Assembly (NCBI GenBank): GCA_030634715.1
Contig: DAOWAG010000007.1
Coordinates: forward strand, 1-14,456
Length of the DNA stretch: 14,456 nucleotides
Direction: 5' to 3'
From: Candidatus Aegiribacteria sp.
GTDB lineage: Bacteria; Fermentibacterota; Fermentibacteria; Fermentibacterales; Fermentibacteraceae
Position numbers and translations under genes: made by a program. Below the pieces are notes generated by a model that searched no databases, was not told the DNA's origin, and saw only the letters and a program-made list of their open reading frames with translations. Below are positions 1 through 7,479 of the stretch, one piece after another. Numbering within the stretch: the first letter of the stretch is position 1; each line of letters opens with the position of its first letter.

Positions 1-43
1 AAGGGAGACCAGGGATTGAAGAGAATGCTATGAGTGGGTTGGC

Positions 44-886
44 TCAGGTTCTATTGGCAAGTACTACTCTTTTTCGCCCGGTCAGATCGTTCCTGCATTC
101 CACACTGCGCCATCTTTTATCATTTGAAAGCCGGTCCGCAACTGTGGGTACCTGATCTGAGGTTAGCTCCAGGGCAAGAACTCCATCCTTCTTCAGAATG
201 AACGGAACTTCTTCAAGTAGAATTCGAACAAGATCGAGTCCGTCATTACCACCATCGAGGGCAATAAGGGGATCTCCATAGCTCACTTCCGGTTCGAGTG
301 CATCTATTTCAAATGAAGGAATGTATGGAAGATTCCCGATAACTCCGTCAAATTGGACGGTTCCGGTTTTAAACGGCTTCATTAGGTCAGCCTCAACCAG
401 CAGGGCTTTATCAACTCCGTGATAAATCATGTTCTTCGCAGCAATACTCAGTGCCGCACGGCTGATATCAGATCCTATAACAAGGGCAGATGGGTATTTC
501 AGAGCAAGAGAAACGGCAAGAATTCCTGAACCAGTACCCGCATCAAGAAGAAGGCGCGGTTTAACCGGAAGTCTGTTGCAGAAGAGCTCCAGGAGTATTT
601 CTGTTTCAGGTCGAGGAACCATAGCTCCCGGTCCTGAAATGAATTCTCTACCAAGGAATTCTGCAACCCCGATTATATGTTGAAGAGGTTCACGATTCTT
701 CCGCCTGTTAATCAAACCGCGGAAGGCTTCTAAATCTTCAGGATTCAGTTCAGTGGAATAATGCAGATAGAGGGAATGCCTTTCCCATTTCATCTGATGG
801 CAGAGGAGAATATCACTTTCCAGGCGGGGAGACTCAAGGTTCGCGAGCTCATTCATAGCCCACCGGGAAGCATCCTGAACCCGCAT
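44..886 (-). CDS. prmC: Peptide chain release factor N5-glutamine methyltransferase PrmC (HemK)
   Basis: PrmC methylates the glutamine of the GGQ motif of release factors in the cytoplasm, using S-adenosylmethionine, and so promotes peptide release. The 280-residue product has the usual family length. Seen in the sequence: a helical N-terminal substrate-binding region (about 1-75), the family signature PRPETE at 91-96, the SAM-binding glycine loop DAGTGSG at 115-121, and the catalytic loop at 185-188. That loop reads NLPY instead of the usual NPPY; the change is one C-to-T difference in a proline codon. The rest of the loop (YIPS, then GDPLIALDGG) is typical. The ATG at 884-886 lies 5 nt after the prfA stop codon with only a weak GAG ahead of it, so translation is probably coupled to prfA. 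This pairing puts the modifying enzyme directly after its substrate gene. The assignment is firm; the effect of the NLPY variant is unknown. Confidence 0.95.
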   Translation of the reverse strand: MRVQDASRWAMNELANLESPRLESDILLCHQMKWERHSLYLHYSTELNPEDLEAFRGLINRRKNREPLQHIIGVAEFLGREFISGPGAMVPRPETEILLELFCNRLPVKPRLLLDAGTGSGILAVSLALKYPSALVIGSDISRAALSIAAKNMIYHGVDKALLVEADLMKPFKTGTVQFDGVIGNLPYIPSFEIDALEPEVSYGDPLIALDGGNDGLDLVRILLEEVPFILKKDGVLALELTSDQVPTVADRLSNDKRWRSVECRNDLTGRKRVVLANRT

Positions 887-891
887 CTCGA

Positions 892-1968
892 TCAGAAGCC
901 GGTTGAAATTTCTGAGAGAAGTCTTTCCTGCTCAGCTTCAATCAGGGGGTCAATTACCTGGTCGAGTTCACCTGAGAGAATTGCCTTCAATGAATGAAGT
1001 GAAAGGTGTATGCGATGATCGGTGAGCCGTCCCTGGGGAAAATTGTAAGTTCTTATTTTTGCGCTGCGGTCACCCGATCCAACCATGCCCTTACGAACTT
1101 CGTCGCGTTTTGCTCTTTCCTCCTCCTGTTTCAATGCGAACAGTCTTGACCTAAGAACTTTCAGGGCTTTCACCCTGTTTTTATGCTGGCTCTTCTCATC
1201 CTGACATGATACAACCAGACCGGTTGGTTCATGAGTGATTCTGACCGCCGAATCGGTTGTGTTCACACTCTGACCGCCTGGACCTGAAGATCTGTAAACA
1301 TCTATTCGAAGATCTTCAGGGTTGATCTCGATTTCCACTTCCTCAGCTTCGGGGAGAACTGCTACAGTACAGGCGGATGTGTGTATTCGACCTGAAGTCT
1401 CTGTCTCAGGAACGCGCTGGACTCTGTGAACTCCAGCTTCAAATTTCATGCGGCTGTACACGCCGCTTCCCCGGATAGCAAAAATCACTTCTTTGAAACC
1501 TCCTCTTTCCGATCCGCTGCTGCTGAATATTTCAATAGACCAGCCCTTCTTCTGAGCGTAGTAAGAATACATCCTGAAAATGTCAGCAGCGAAGAGCGCA
1601 GCTTCCTCTCCTCCTGTCCCTGAGCGTACTTCTATCATGACATCTCTTCGATCATTGGGATCGGGAGGGATAAGAAGCAGTTTAAGTTTCTCATTAAGAT
1701 GCAGCAGTTTCGCTTCAAGCTCAGGCAGTTCCATTCGCGCGATGGCAACAATTTCATCGTCATCATCAGTGAGAACTTCTTTCATTTCCCTTATTGATGA
1801 TTCAGTTTTTTCGATCTCATTCACTGTATTCTGGATCTTGGCAAGACCGGCTCTTTCTTCCGTAAGAGAGCGTATCAACGATGAATTTCTGAGAGTATCG
1901 GGAGAACAGAGACTGTCGTCGATTTCCTGTATCCTCAGGGATAACGCTTCTCTATCCGACTCTTTCAT
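892..1968 (-). CDS. prfA: Peptide chain release factor 1 (RF1)
   Basis: RF1 recognises UAA and UAG stop codons in the ribosomal A site and triggers hydrolysis of peptidyl-tRNA. The 358 residues match the usual RF1 length. An N-terminal coiled-coil region (about 1-100) is followed by the acidic PCRF-type segment with RSGTGGEEAA at 115-124. The codon-recognition loop is RVPETE, with the RF1-type P-x-T tripeptide at 187-189 (RF2 would have SPF). The catalytic GGQ is at 231-233 within SSGPGGQSVNTTDSAVR. The ATG at 1966-1968 overlaps the stop of the upstream DUF1385 gene as ATGA and follows a perfect GGAGG with 7 nt spacing. The GGQ glutamine is the expected target of PrmC encoded just downstream. 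Nothing is missing from the domain set. Confidence 0.98.
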   Translation of the reverse strand: MKESDREALSLRIQEIDDSLCSPDTLRNSSLIRSLTEERAGLAKIQNTVNEIEKTESSIREMKEVLTDDDDEIVAIARMELPELEAKLLHLNEKLKLLLIPPDPNDRRDVMIEVRSGTGGEEAALFAADIFRMYSYYAQKKGWSIEIFSSSGSERGGFKEVIFAIRGSGVYSRMKFEAGVHRVQRVPETETSGRIHTSACTVAVLPEAEEVEIEINPEDLRIDVYRSSGPGGQSVNTTDSAVRITHEPTGLVVSCQDEKSQHKNRVKALKVLRSRLFALKQEEERAKRDEVRKGMVGSGDRSAKIRTYNFPQGRLTDHRIHLSLHSLKAILSGELDQVIDPLIEAEQERLLSEISTGF

Positions 1969-2975
1969 ACCTTATCCTCCGTATTAACGGCGCTCTCCTG
2001 CTCCCACATGGTCACGGACGGTCCGGGATTCCGTCCAAGAGAAACCATCAATGAGGCCACGGCTACTTCTATTTCTTCCTTCCCGGCCTTTCGTGTAGTT
2101 AACCTCTGTAGAAGAAGCCCGGGGACTGTTACCGCCCTAGCCAGGGCTGATGTTTCCAGATGACGGTCAGCCTGCTTAAGAAGTTCATAACTGAGCCCCA
2201 TAACGAATGGAATCAGGGGTAGATGATAGATAATCCTTATCAAAGCGTTTGGGTTTGTCCCAGTAACAAAAACAACAAGGGAATCGAAAATTCCGTAGAA
2301 AAGAATTGTCCCGAGCATAACAAGAAGAAGAAAACTGGTTCCGCATCTCTGGTGCAAAGGACTCTGTTCCACTGCTTTCTCCACCAGTGGTTCAAGTCCT
2401 TTTTCCCAGGCATGAATTGTCTGGTGTTCCGATCCATGGTAGACGAACAGCCTTCTTATTTCCGGCATCAATGATATTGCTCCGAGGTAGATAAGAAAAG
2501 CGGCAAGTCGGAATAATCCAGCCAGCATGTGAATTCCAAACTGCTGTGTAGCGGAAATGCTGTCACCGCTTTCAAGAATCCATTTACTGCTCTGAAGTGG
2601 AAGCCAGGCAAACAGAACCAGAGCAAGCAGAAACGCCAGTACTGTTGTAAGAAATGGTCCTGCCTGACCACTTTTTCCTGTTTTGCCATCAGGTTTCTCT
2701 TCAGCTATTTCTGCAGACCAGTTCAAAGCTTTCATACCTAATCGGAGCGTATCAACAAGCATCGCAGCACCTCGAAAGACCGGTTTCTTCCAGATTGGAC
2801 CTCTATCCTTCAGCTGCTTCATATCGAGCCTTCGAGCAAGAATTCGCCCATCGGTTTTCCTAACAGCGACTGCAGCCGAGAAAGGAGACCGCATCATCAC
2901 ACCTTCAATAACAGCCTGCCCGCCAGTTTTTGATTCGTGATCAGTGGAATCAGTGTTTTCAGCGAGACCATTCAT
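1965..2975 (-). CDS. DUF1385 (YqhQ-like) integral membrane protein
   Basis: This is a 336-residue member of the DUF1385 family, whose biochemical function is not established as far as I know. The family hallmarks are all visible: GGQAVIEGVMMRSP at 18-31, PVFRG at 65-69, YHGSEH at 179-184, HQRCGTSFL at 208-216, LPLIPFVMGLSYELLK at 252-267 and PGLLLQRLTTR near the C-terminus. Hydrophobic segments lie at about 107-126, 148-170, 215-238 and 248-266. The conserved His, Glu and Cys residues in the two middle motifs suggest a metal site, which is inference. The ATG is preceded by GGAG with 7 nt spacing. The gene sits between rpmE and prfA, a placement repeated in many bacteria, and overlaps prfA by 4 nt. 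That points to a role tied to translation or to simple co-expression, but the sequence does not show which. Confidence 0.9.
   Translation of the reverse strand: MNGLAENTDSTDHESKTGGQAVIEGVMMRSPFSAAVAVRKTDGRILARRLDMKQLKDRGPIWKKPVFRGAAMLVDTLRLGMKALNWSAEIAEEKPDGKTGKSGQAGPFLTTVLAFLLALVLFAWLPLQSSKWILESGDSISATQQFGIHMLAGLFRLAAFLIYLGAISLMPEIRRLFVYHGSEHQTIHAWEKGLEPLVEKAVEQSPLHQRCGTSFLLLVMLGTILFYGIFDSLVVFVTGTNPNALIRIIYHLPLIPFVMGLSYELLKQADRHLETSALARAVTVPGLLLQRLTTRKAGKEEIEVAVASLMVSLGRNPGPSVTMWEQESAVNTEDKV
1975..1980 (-). promoter_or_regulatory. Ribosome binding site of prfA
   Basis: On the minus strand this reads GGAGGA, and the GGAGG core is 7 nt before the prfA ATG. It lies inside the last codons of the DUF1385 gene, so prfA has its own strong site as well as the ATGA stop-start overlap. 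Confidence 0.8.
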
Positions 2976-3017
2976 CTCTTATCTCCATAACAGTTAAAAA
3001 ATAGCCTAGACTAACGA

Positions 3018-3045
3018 AGGGGGGGAACCGGAAAGCTCCCCCCCT
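3018..3045 (-). other. G7/C7 hairpin between rpmE and the DUF1385 gene
   Basis: A run of seven G (3019-3025) and a run of seven C (3038-3044), extended by an outer A-T pair and an inner A-T pair, form a stem of about 9 bp with a 10-nt loop. On the minus strand, which transcribes both flanking genes, the hairpin lies just after the rpmE stop. It is followed by TTCGTTAG and only about 18 nt later by a run of six T. It therefore resembles an imperfect terminator, an attenuator, or an mRNA-stabilising or processing stem within the operon. The function is inferred; the inverted repeat is directly visible. Confidence 0.6.
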
Positions 3046-3063
3046 CTTATACCAGTGTGTAAG

Positions 3064-3282
3064 CTAGTTGCCGATGTCCGCTGTCTTCTTGCCATACCTC
3101 TTCAGGTACTTGTCCACTCTTCCGGCTGAATCAACAAGCTTCTGTTTTCCAGTATAGAACGGGTGGCAATTAGAGCAAACATCAAATTTCTTGTCTTTTC
3201 CTGTAGAACGTGTTTTTATCTTGTTCCCGCAAGTACAAGTAAATACTACTTCATTGTATTCGGGGTGAATATCTTTCCTCAA
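3064..3282 (-). CDS. rpmE: 50S ribosomal protein L31, zinc-binding (C+) form
   Basis: L31 bridges the large and small ribosomal subunits. The 72-residue protein begins [14 protein letters not shown], typical of the family. It has four cysteines at C16, C18, C36 and C39 (CTC and CSNC), the zinc-ribbon ligands of the C+ form rather than the zinc-free paralogue. The segment [10 protein letters not shown] and the basic KYLKRYGKK are also standard. The start codon is TTG at 3280-3282. It is chosen because it gives the canonical N-terminus and follows GGAGG with 7 nt spacing; the only nearby upstream ATG runs into a stop after a few codons. The gene lies 38 nt after rho in the same direction. A zinc-containing L31 may act as a zinc store, which is family knowledge, not shown here. 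Confidence 0.97.
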   Translation of the reverse strand: MRKDIHPEYNEVVFTCTCGNKIKTRSTGKDKKFDVCSNCHPFYTGKQKLVDSAGRVDKYLKRYGKKTADIGN

Positions 3283-3289
3283 TTTATTT

Positions 3290-3294
3290 CCTCC
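3290..3294 (-). promoter_or_regulatory. Ribosome binding site that fixes the TTG start of rpmE
   Basis: The minus strand reads GGAGG, 7 nt before the TTG at 3280-3282. It supports TTG as the true initiator of L31, since the overlapping upstream ATG frame stops at once. Confidence 0.75.
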
Positions 3295-3320
3295 ATGTAT
3301 TTGAGCAAAAGTGCATGGTA

Positions 3321-4613
3321 CTATTCAGACATCGAAGCCATTGCGTCAAGGAACAGTTTGTTGGATTTGTACTTAGACAGCTGCTTCTTCAACACTTCCA
3401 TGGCTTCAACCGGATTCATATCAACAAGTATCTTCCTCATGATCCAAACCCTTGACAGAGCATCCGGCTCAAGCAGGAGTTCTTCTTTTCTGGTACCTGT
3501 CTTGGTTATATCAATTGCAGGATATATACGTCTGTCGGCAAGACGTCTGTCAAGTACTATCTCAGAGTTTCCGGTTCCTTTAAACTCCTCGAAAATTACT
3601 TCATCCATTCTGCTGCCGGTATCAATAAGAGCTGTTGCGATGATTGTAAGGCTTCCTCCGTCAACGATGTTCCTTGCAGCTCCGAAGAATCTTTTAGGTC
3701 TTTGAAGAGCGTTGGAGTCAACTCCACCTGAGAGGATTTTACCGGAATGTGGAATTACCTGGTTATTGGCTCTTGCCAGCCTTGTTATCGAATCTAGGAG
3801 TATGACAACATCGTAACCGCTTTCAACGAGCCTCTTGGCTTTGGCTAGAACCATATCTGTAACCTGAATATGTCTTTTGGGAGCTTCATCGAAAGTAGAG
3901 GCTATTACTTCACCCTGAACATGTCTTCTCATGTCTGTCACTTCTTCAGGACGTTCATCAATCAGAAGTATCATAAGTTTTGCGTCAGGCGAGTTAGCGG
4001 AAATGCTGTTAGCTATACTCTGGAGAAGCATTGTCTTTCCAGCTCTCGGAGGAGAGACCACAAGAGCTCTCTGCCCTTTTCCTATGGGAGCCAGCAAATC
4101 AAGAACCCGTCCTGCTATGTTCTCAGGATTGGTTTCAAGAATAAACCTTGATTCGGGATAATACGGAACCAGTTTGTCGAAAGTAGGTCTGTCTTTCAAA
4201 TCCTCAAGGCTTCTGCCGTTAACACTCTCAATCCTCAGCAGAGCGAAGTATTTCTCTCCATCCTTGGGTTTTCTGACCTGACCTGAAATAGTGTCTCCTG
4301 TACCCAATGAAAACCGCTTAATTTGAGATGGGGACACGTAAATATCCGTTGAACTCGGAAGATAGCAGCCTTCATTTGATCTGAGAAAGCCATATCCCTC
4401 TGAGAGCACTTCCAGAACTCCAGTTGAGTACTCCAGACCGTTGCGCTCAGTCTTATTTTCCAGAAGCTTTCTTATAAGATCGCTTTTTCTGATTCCTGAT
4501 ATTCTTTCAAGTTTCTTCTCTCTGGCTATTGACTGAAGCTCAACAAGGGTTTTTCCCTCCAGATCGGCAAGCGAGTACTCGCGCGAGTAATCGCGCTGAG
4601 GTCTTTGGTTCAT
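3321..4613 (-). CDS. rho: Transcription termination factor Rho
   Basis: Rho is a hexameric RNA-dependent ATPase and helicase that ends transcription of untranslated RNA. The 430 residues are close to the E. coli length, and there is no large N-terminal insertion of the kind seen in Actinobacteria. In order: a Rho N-terminal helical domain (about 15-55), a cold-shock-like RNA-binding domain (about 60-130, with GYGFLR and [12 protein letters not shown]), then the RecA-type motor. The motor has Walker A (SPPRAGKT), Walker B (VVILLDS), and the R-loop region [20 protein letters not shown], followed by [22 protein letters not shown]. All motor motifs are intact. The ATG at 4611-4613 follows AGAGGA about 5 nt upstream. 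The gene heads the minus-strand block. Its leader includes the inverted repeat at 4802-4841, which could take part in autoregulation (inference). Confidence 0.98.
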   Translation of the reverse strand: MNQRPQRDYSREYSLADLEGKTLVELQSIAREKKLERISGIRKSDLIRKLLENKTERNGLEYSTGVLEVLSEGYGFLRSNEGCYLPSSTDIYVSPSQIKRFSLGTGDTISGQVRKPKDGEKYFALLRIESVNGRSLEDLKDRPTFDKLVPYYPESRFILETNPENIAGRVLDLLAPIGKGQRALVVSPPRAGKTMLLQSIANSISANSPDAKLMILLIDERPEEVTDMRRHVQGEVIASTFDEAPKRHIQVTDMVLAKAKRLVESGYDVVILLDSITRLARANNQVIPHSGKILSGGVDSNALQRPKRFFGAARNIVDGGSLTIIATALIDTGSRMDEVIFEEFKGTGNSEIVLDRRLADRRIYPAIDITKTGTRKEELLLEPDALSRVWIMRKILVDMNPVEAMEVLKKQLSKYKSNKLFLDAMASMSE

Positions 4614-4926
4614 AAATCCTCTTCAATTGGGGTTTTACATCTGAATACATTTCATGACGGTGCCGCATCATCTGCTGACACTAAAATAACACTTGAGGTG
4701 ATTACATTCTAAGTCTTAAAAAAGATTTCCCGTCGAGACGTTTAACTGGATTATTCAACGAGCACATCAGATAAGTACGCAAAAAATCTGAAAAGTTAGC
4801 TCAGTCGTCAACCCCTCTCCAGATTCATAGGGGGACGACTGGTGTAATATTGTACATAGTTGCACTGACGGACAACCCTGAGGTTATATGTCACTATCCG
4901 ATTAACAGACTGGAGAATCAGCTATC
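4614..4926. promoter_or_regulatory. Divergent intergenic region between rho and the GGDEF gene
   Basis: This 313-base AT-rich stretch must hold the promoters for rho (leftward) and for the GGDEF-type gene (rightward). No promoter is convincing by eye. Leftward candidates are a TAGAAT -10-like box (minus strand, 4706-4711) and a TTGACG -35-like box (minus strand, 4806-4811) without a good partner. Rightward, TTGCAC at 4860-4865 is followed 19 nt later by TATATG at 4885-4890. No protein-coding gene is recognised. The region contains the inverted repeat listed separately. Confidence 0.45.
4802..4841. other. Strong bulged inverted repeat upstream of rho
   Basis: The arms CAGTCGTC (4802-4809) and GACGACTG (4834-4841) pair perfectly over 8 bp. 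After a two-base AA bulge, CCCCT (4812-4816) pairs with AGGGG (4829-4833) over 5 bp, closing a 12-nt loop. Neither strand shows a T run directly after the stem, so it is not a typical intrinsic terminator. It could be an RNA structure in a long rho leader, a structure in the 5' region of the GGDEF mRNA, or a regulator-binding palindrome. The pairing is directly visible; the role is inferred. Confidence 0.6.
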
Positions 4927-6978
4927 TTGAGAATTATAAGAATCGCAGGCTTCAGCGTACTTGTTGCTATGGTACTTATTATAGCATCCGGCAGATTGCT
5001 TCATAGCAGTTCAAGCGAGGGAGATCTGACCTTCATTCTTATTGCTGCAGGCATATTTCTGCTATCTGCCGCTCTTGCAGTAACCACGCAGAAGAAATCA
5101 CGAAAGTCATCTAACAGGTTGGTCATCTATTGGATCTGCGCTGGTATAATGATAAGCGTACAGCTTACAGGTGGAAGCAGCGGTCTCTTCTATTCCGGAT
5201 ATCTTCTATTTCTAATGTGGGTGTCCCTGCCCTCAACCGAAGCGGAAGCGACCGAACTCGGATTGCTTATCGGATTTGCGGAAGCTTTCGCTCTGCTGAA
5301 TGCTTCTATCTGGTCAGGGGAGGGATCTCTGCTTACAAAAATAATTCCATTACTCCTGCCAGCCTTGAAGGCTCTTCTTGTCCCATTCGTTTTTGGACTG
5401 GTCGCTGACTGGTTGGCGGAAAGGGAAACCTTTCCGATTGAGACCGCTTCTCCCGGGAGAAAAAGGAGGGGGAAGAATGATGACATATCCTCGAGAACCG
5501 GATCAATCCTATCCAATCCATTACTGACTATCCTTCAAAGGAATTCCGGTGCGGATGCCACATGTCTGTTTATTCAGCATGACGATGGATTTTACAGGTT
5601 GGAGGATTTCGTGGCAACAGAAAATTCAATCATCGACAGGTATATGTTACCAGACAATCACAGACTTCTTCGAATCCTCAAGAATAGTAATGAACCTGTT
5701 TCGATCAAGGCAGGTTCTTACACTGAGCGATCAGAACTTGCACCGTACCGGCTCTCAACATTGAAGGATGAGAGAGCTTTCTGGATAGTGATATGCCGTC
5801 TGGGCAACGCAGAAAATCCAGCTGGTTTTCTACTTCAGGATTTTTATGGTGATAAACCACCTTCAGTTACTGTCCGTAATCTTGAGAATGCTGCTGAAGC
5901 GTTGCAGGTAAATGCGTTGAATACCGGAATCACTTCTCTGTCTACCGAGAAAGGCAGCTGGATGGCAAAACTGGTTTCCGCTGCCGGTGAAGAGGATTCC
6001 CTGGATGCATCGGTTCAGGGAATCGCAGGTCTGCTTTCAGAAATTATCCCCGACTCGACAATCTCGATCGCTGATGTGAATCTGGAAAGCAGAAAGATTC
6101 GAGTGTGGGTTTCAAGAGGTCCTCTCGCGCGGTGGAGACGGAAGAGAGTTTCAAACAGCAGCGAGGGATTGGCGGGGTGGATAGTTAAGAACCGTGTCCC
6201 CTGCAAACGCTCCGGAATAAAGCATGGAGAAAGAAACGTCAGTTCCTTCTCAAATGAAGAGGATCTTCACCTCCGGGTAGGCAGCTGTATGGGTGTTCCC
6301 GTTATCCGCAATGAAGAGGTGGTTGCTGTCATCATTGCTGAACACGAAGATGACAGGATTTTCGACAAGTATCATGAGAGTATTCTTCTTGCAGCTGCAG
6401 GATTGCTTGCGCTGACTGATGAACTGGCAGATTTCAGAAGCAGATTCAGAAATATTTCCGGTCGGGACACTCTGACAGGACTCCCCGGGATCACACTTTT
6501 TGACAGACATTTGCACGAGATGGCAAAAAGAGTGCAGACATATGGATGGTCAGTTGGTGTGCTTATTGCAGACATTGATGGTTTCGACTTGATTAACAGG
6601 AACCACGGCTACAGAGAGGGAGATAAAGTTCTGAAGGAAGCTGCCACTCGCTTCAGCAACTGTTTTTCTGATGATATATTGATTTCACGAACCGGTCCGG
6701 ACAGTTTTGCAGCGTGTATTCCAAAGGCAGGGAAAGCGGAAATGGAAGCACTGAGTCAGAGAGTGGCGGACGCATTATCCTGGAGTTACGTGTCCAGCAC
6801 ATCGCAAACGCAAATATCGATAACTGCATCGATTGGCGGATGTTTCACACATATTAACAGGAAGGTTCAGCAGTTAACCGGAGAAGCGAACAATATTGCT
6901 TCCGAGGTCTCAAAAACAGGATTGGGCAACTGTCTGATTCAAAAAGTGGGTCTTTTGGATACACCACCGCGTGATTGA
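4927..6978 (+). CDS. Membrane-anchored GAF-GAF-GGDEF protein with degenerate GGDEF signature
   Basis: The 683-residue protein starts with about five or six hydrophobic segments (roughly 6-22, 34-52, 65-81, 88-102, 110-130 and 138-162). Two GAF-like regions follow at about 190-330 and 345-497, inferred from pattern and position, then a C-terminal GGDEF fold at about 510-670. The fold is recognisable from RDTLTGLPG (513-521), ADIDGFDLINRNHGYREGD (548-566) and ITASIGG (632-638). The active-site signature at 590-594 is GPDSF instead of GGDEF, so the second Gly and the catalytic Glu are lost, and no RxxD inhibitory site is seen. It is therefore probably not an active diguanylate cyclase; it may bind GTP or act as a sensor or scaffold. 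The TTG start lies 11 nt after GGAG, directly precedes a basic, hydrophobic N-terminus, and the frame has a stop just upstream. The gene overlaps the VanZ-like gene by 8 nt. Confidence 0.85.
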   Translation: MRIIRIAGFSVLVAMVLIIASGRLLHSSSSEGDLTFILIAAGIFLLSAALAVTTQKKSRKSSNRLVIYWICAGIMISVQLTGGSSGLFYSGYLLFLMWVSLPSTEAEATELGLLIGFAEAFALLNASIWSGEGSLLTKIIPLLLPALKALLVPFVFGLVADWLAERETFPIETASPGRKRRGKNDDISSRTGSILSNPLLTILQRNSGADATCLFIQHDDGFYRLEDFVATENSIIDRYMLPDNHRLLRILKNSNEPVSIKAGSYTERSELAPYRLSTLKDERAFWIVICRLGNAENPAGFLLQDFYGDKPPSVTVRNLENAAEALQVNALNTGITSLSTEKGSWMAKLVSAAGEEDSLDASVQGIAGLLSEIIPDSTISIADVNLESRKIRVWVSRGPLARWRRKRVSNSSEGLAGWIVKNRVPCKRSGIKHGERNVSSFSNEEDLHLRVGSCMGVPVIRNEEVVAVIIAEHEDDRIFDKYHESILLAAAGLLALTDELADFRSRFRNISGRDTLTGLPGITLFDRHLHEMAKRVQTYGWSVGVLIADIDGFDLINRNHGYREGDKVLKEAATRFSNCFSDDILISRTGPDSFAACIPKAGKAEMEALSQRVADALSWSYVSSTSQTQISITASIGGCFTHINRKVQQLTGEANNIASEVSKTGLGNCLIQKVGLLDTPPRD

Positions 6979-7354
6979 GAATACCGGGTTTAAGTTACTG
7001 GCAAGAAGAGGTTCTCTTCTGTTTATGTTGGCTGCCATCTTCTATCTGAGTCACCAGCCCTCTGCTGAAATCTTACCTCCTCTTTTCCCGATGCAGGATA
7101 AAGTTCTTCACGCAATCGAGTTTTTTCTTCTTTTCGCTTCACTTCTTCTGAACAGGGATCTTTGCAGAGGTTTTCATCCTCTACCTCTTCTGTTCTCTTT
7201 TGGATGCATATGGGCTCTTCTTGATGAGATACATCAGAGTTACATTCCTGGAAGAGACTGCTCGGCAGGTGATTTCATAGCGGACATCGCGGGTATGGCA
7301 TTATGTCTGATAATTTATTTGCACTGGTTTCGCGATAGAGAATATTCTGCTTGA
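6971..7354 (+). CDS. VanZ-like family membrane protein
   Basis: This is a small (127-residue) integral membrane protein with VanZ-family signatures: SHQPS near 27-31, DKVLHAIEFFLL at 43-54, DEIHQSYIPGRDCSAGDFIAD at 85-105 and a final hydrophobic helix ending YLHWF. Four hydrophobic segments are visible at about 14-28, 45-60, 70-86 and 104-120. VanZ homologues are linked to low-level teicoplanin resistance in enterococci, but most family members have no defined function, so no resistance role is inferred. The GTG start at 6971 overlaps the end of the upstream gene by 8 nt and would be translationally coupled. An in-frame ATG at 7025 is an alternative but would lose much of the first helix. No terminator is visible after it. 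Confidence 0.8.
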   Translation: MIENTGFKLLARRGSLLFMLAAIFYLSHQPSAEILPPLFPMQDKVLHAIEFFLLFASLLLNRDLCRGFHPLPLLFSFGCIWALLDEIHQSYIPGRDCSAGDFIADIAGMALCLIIYLHWFRDREYSA

Positions 7355-7380
7355 CATATCCAGACCATATTCGTTAAGAT
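7351..7380 (+). promoter_or_regulatory. Candidate sigma-70-type promoter for the lipoprotein-LysM pair
   Basis: A perfect TTGACA (7351-7356) is followed after 18 nt by TAAGAT (7375-7380), which matches the -10 consensus at four of six positions. The -35 box overlaps the stop codon of the VanZ-like gene. This would give a 5' leader of roughly 90 nt before the lipoprotein start at 7480. The boxes are visible; promoter activity is inferred. Confidence 0.5.
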
Positions 7381-7465
7381 TCCATAGTTAGTAGATAATC
7401 GTGCGAGTATATAGAAAAGTGTTCTTTGTATATTTGCGCCAGTACGTCAAACCAATCTAATCGAG

Positions 7466-7471
7466 AGGAGG
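7466..7471 (+). promoter_or_regulatory. Ribosome binding site of the small lipoprotein gene
   Basis: A perfect AGGAGG with 8 nt spacing to the ATG at 7480. It decides the start in favour of that ATG over an upstream in-frame TTG at 7426 and suggests strong translation. Confidence 0.85.
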
Positions 7472-7479
7472 TGCCAGGT

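Noticed and set aside
1..47. A possible next minus-strand gene starting at CTG (45-47), overlapping the prmC stop as CTGA
   Set aside because: Only 15 codons are visible, CTG is a rare start, and a frame this short is open by chance too often to call.
1580..1987. A 135-codon plus-strand open frame opposite prfA
   Set aside because: Its very serine-rich translation is typical of the reverse strand of a Glu/Arg-rich gene, and prfA is certain.
3163..3705. A 180-codon plus-strand open frame opposite rpmE and rho
   Set aside because: It is antisense to two certain genes, crosses their junction, and its serine/isoleucine-rich product resembles no family. It is a shadow of the real reading frames.
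4614..4926. A tRNA, riboswitch or small protein gene in the rho/GGDEF gap
   Set aside because: No cloverleaf, no known riboswitch core and no convincing short coding frame with a ribosome site was found; only the inverted repeat stands out.
7426..7479. An in-frame TTG extension of the small lipoprotein by 18 residues
   Set aside because: The ATG at 7480 has a perfect AGGAGG at ideal spacing and gives a proper signal peptide; the extension would bury it.
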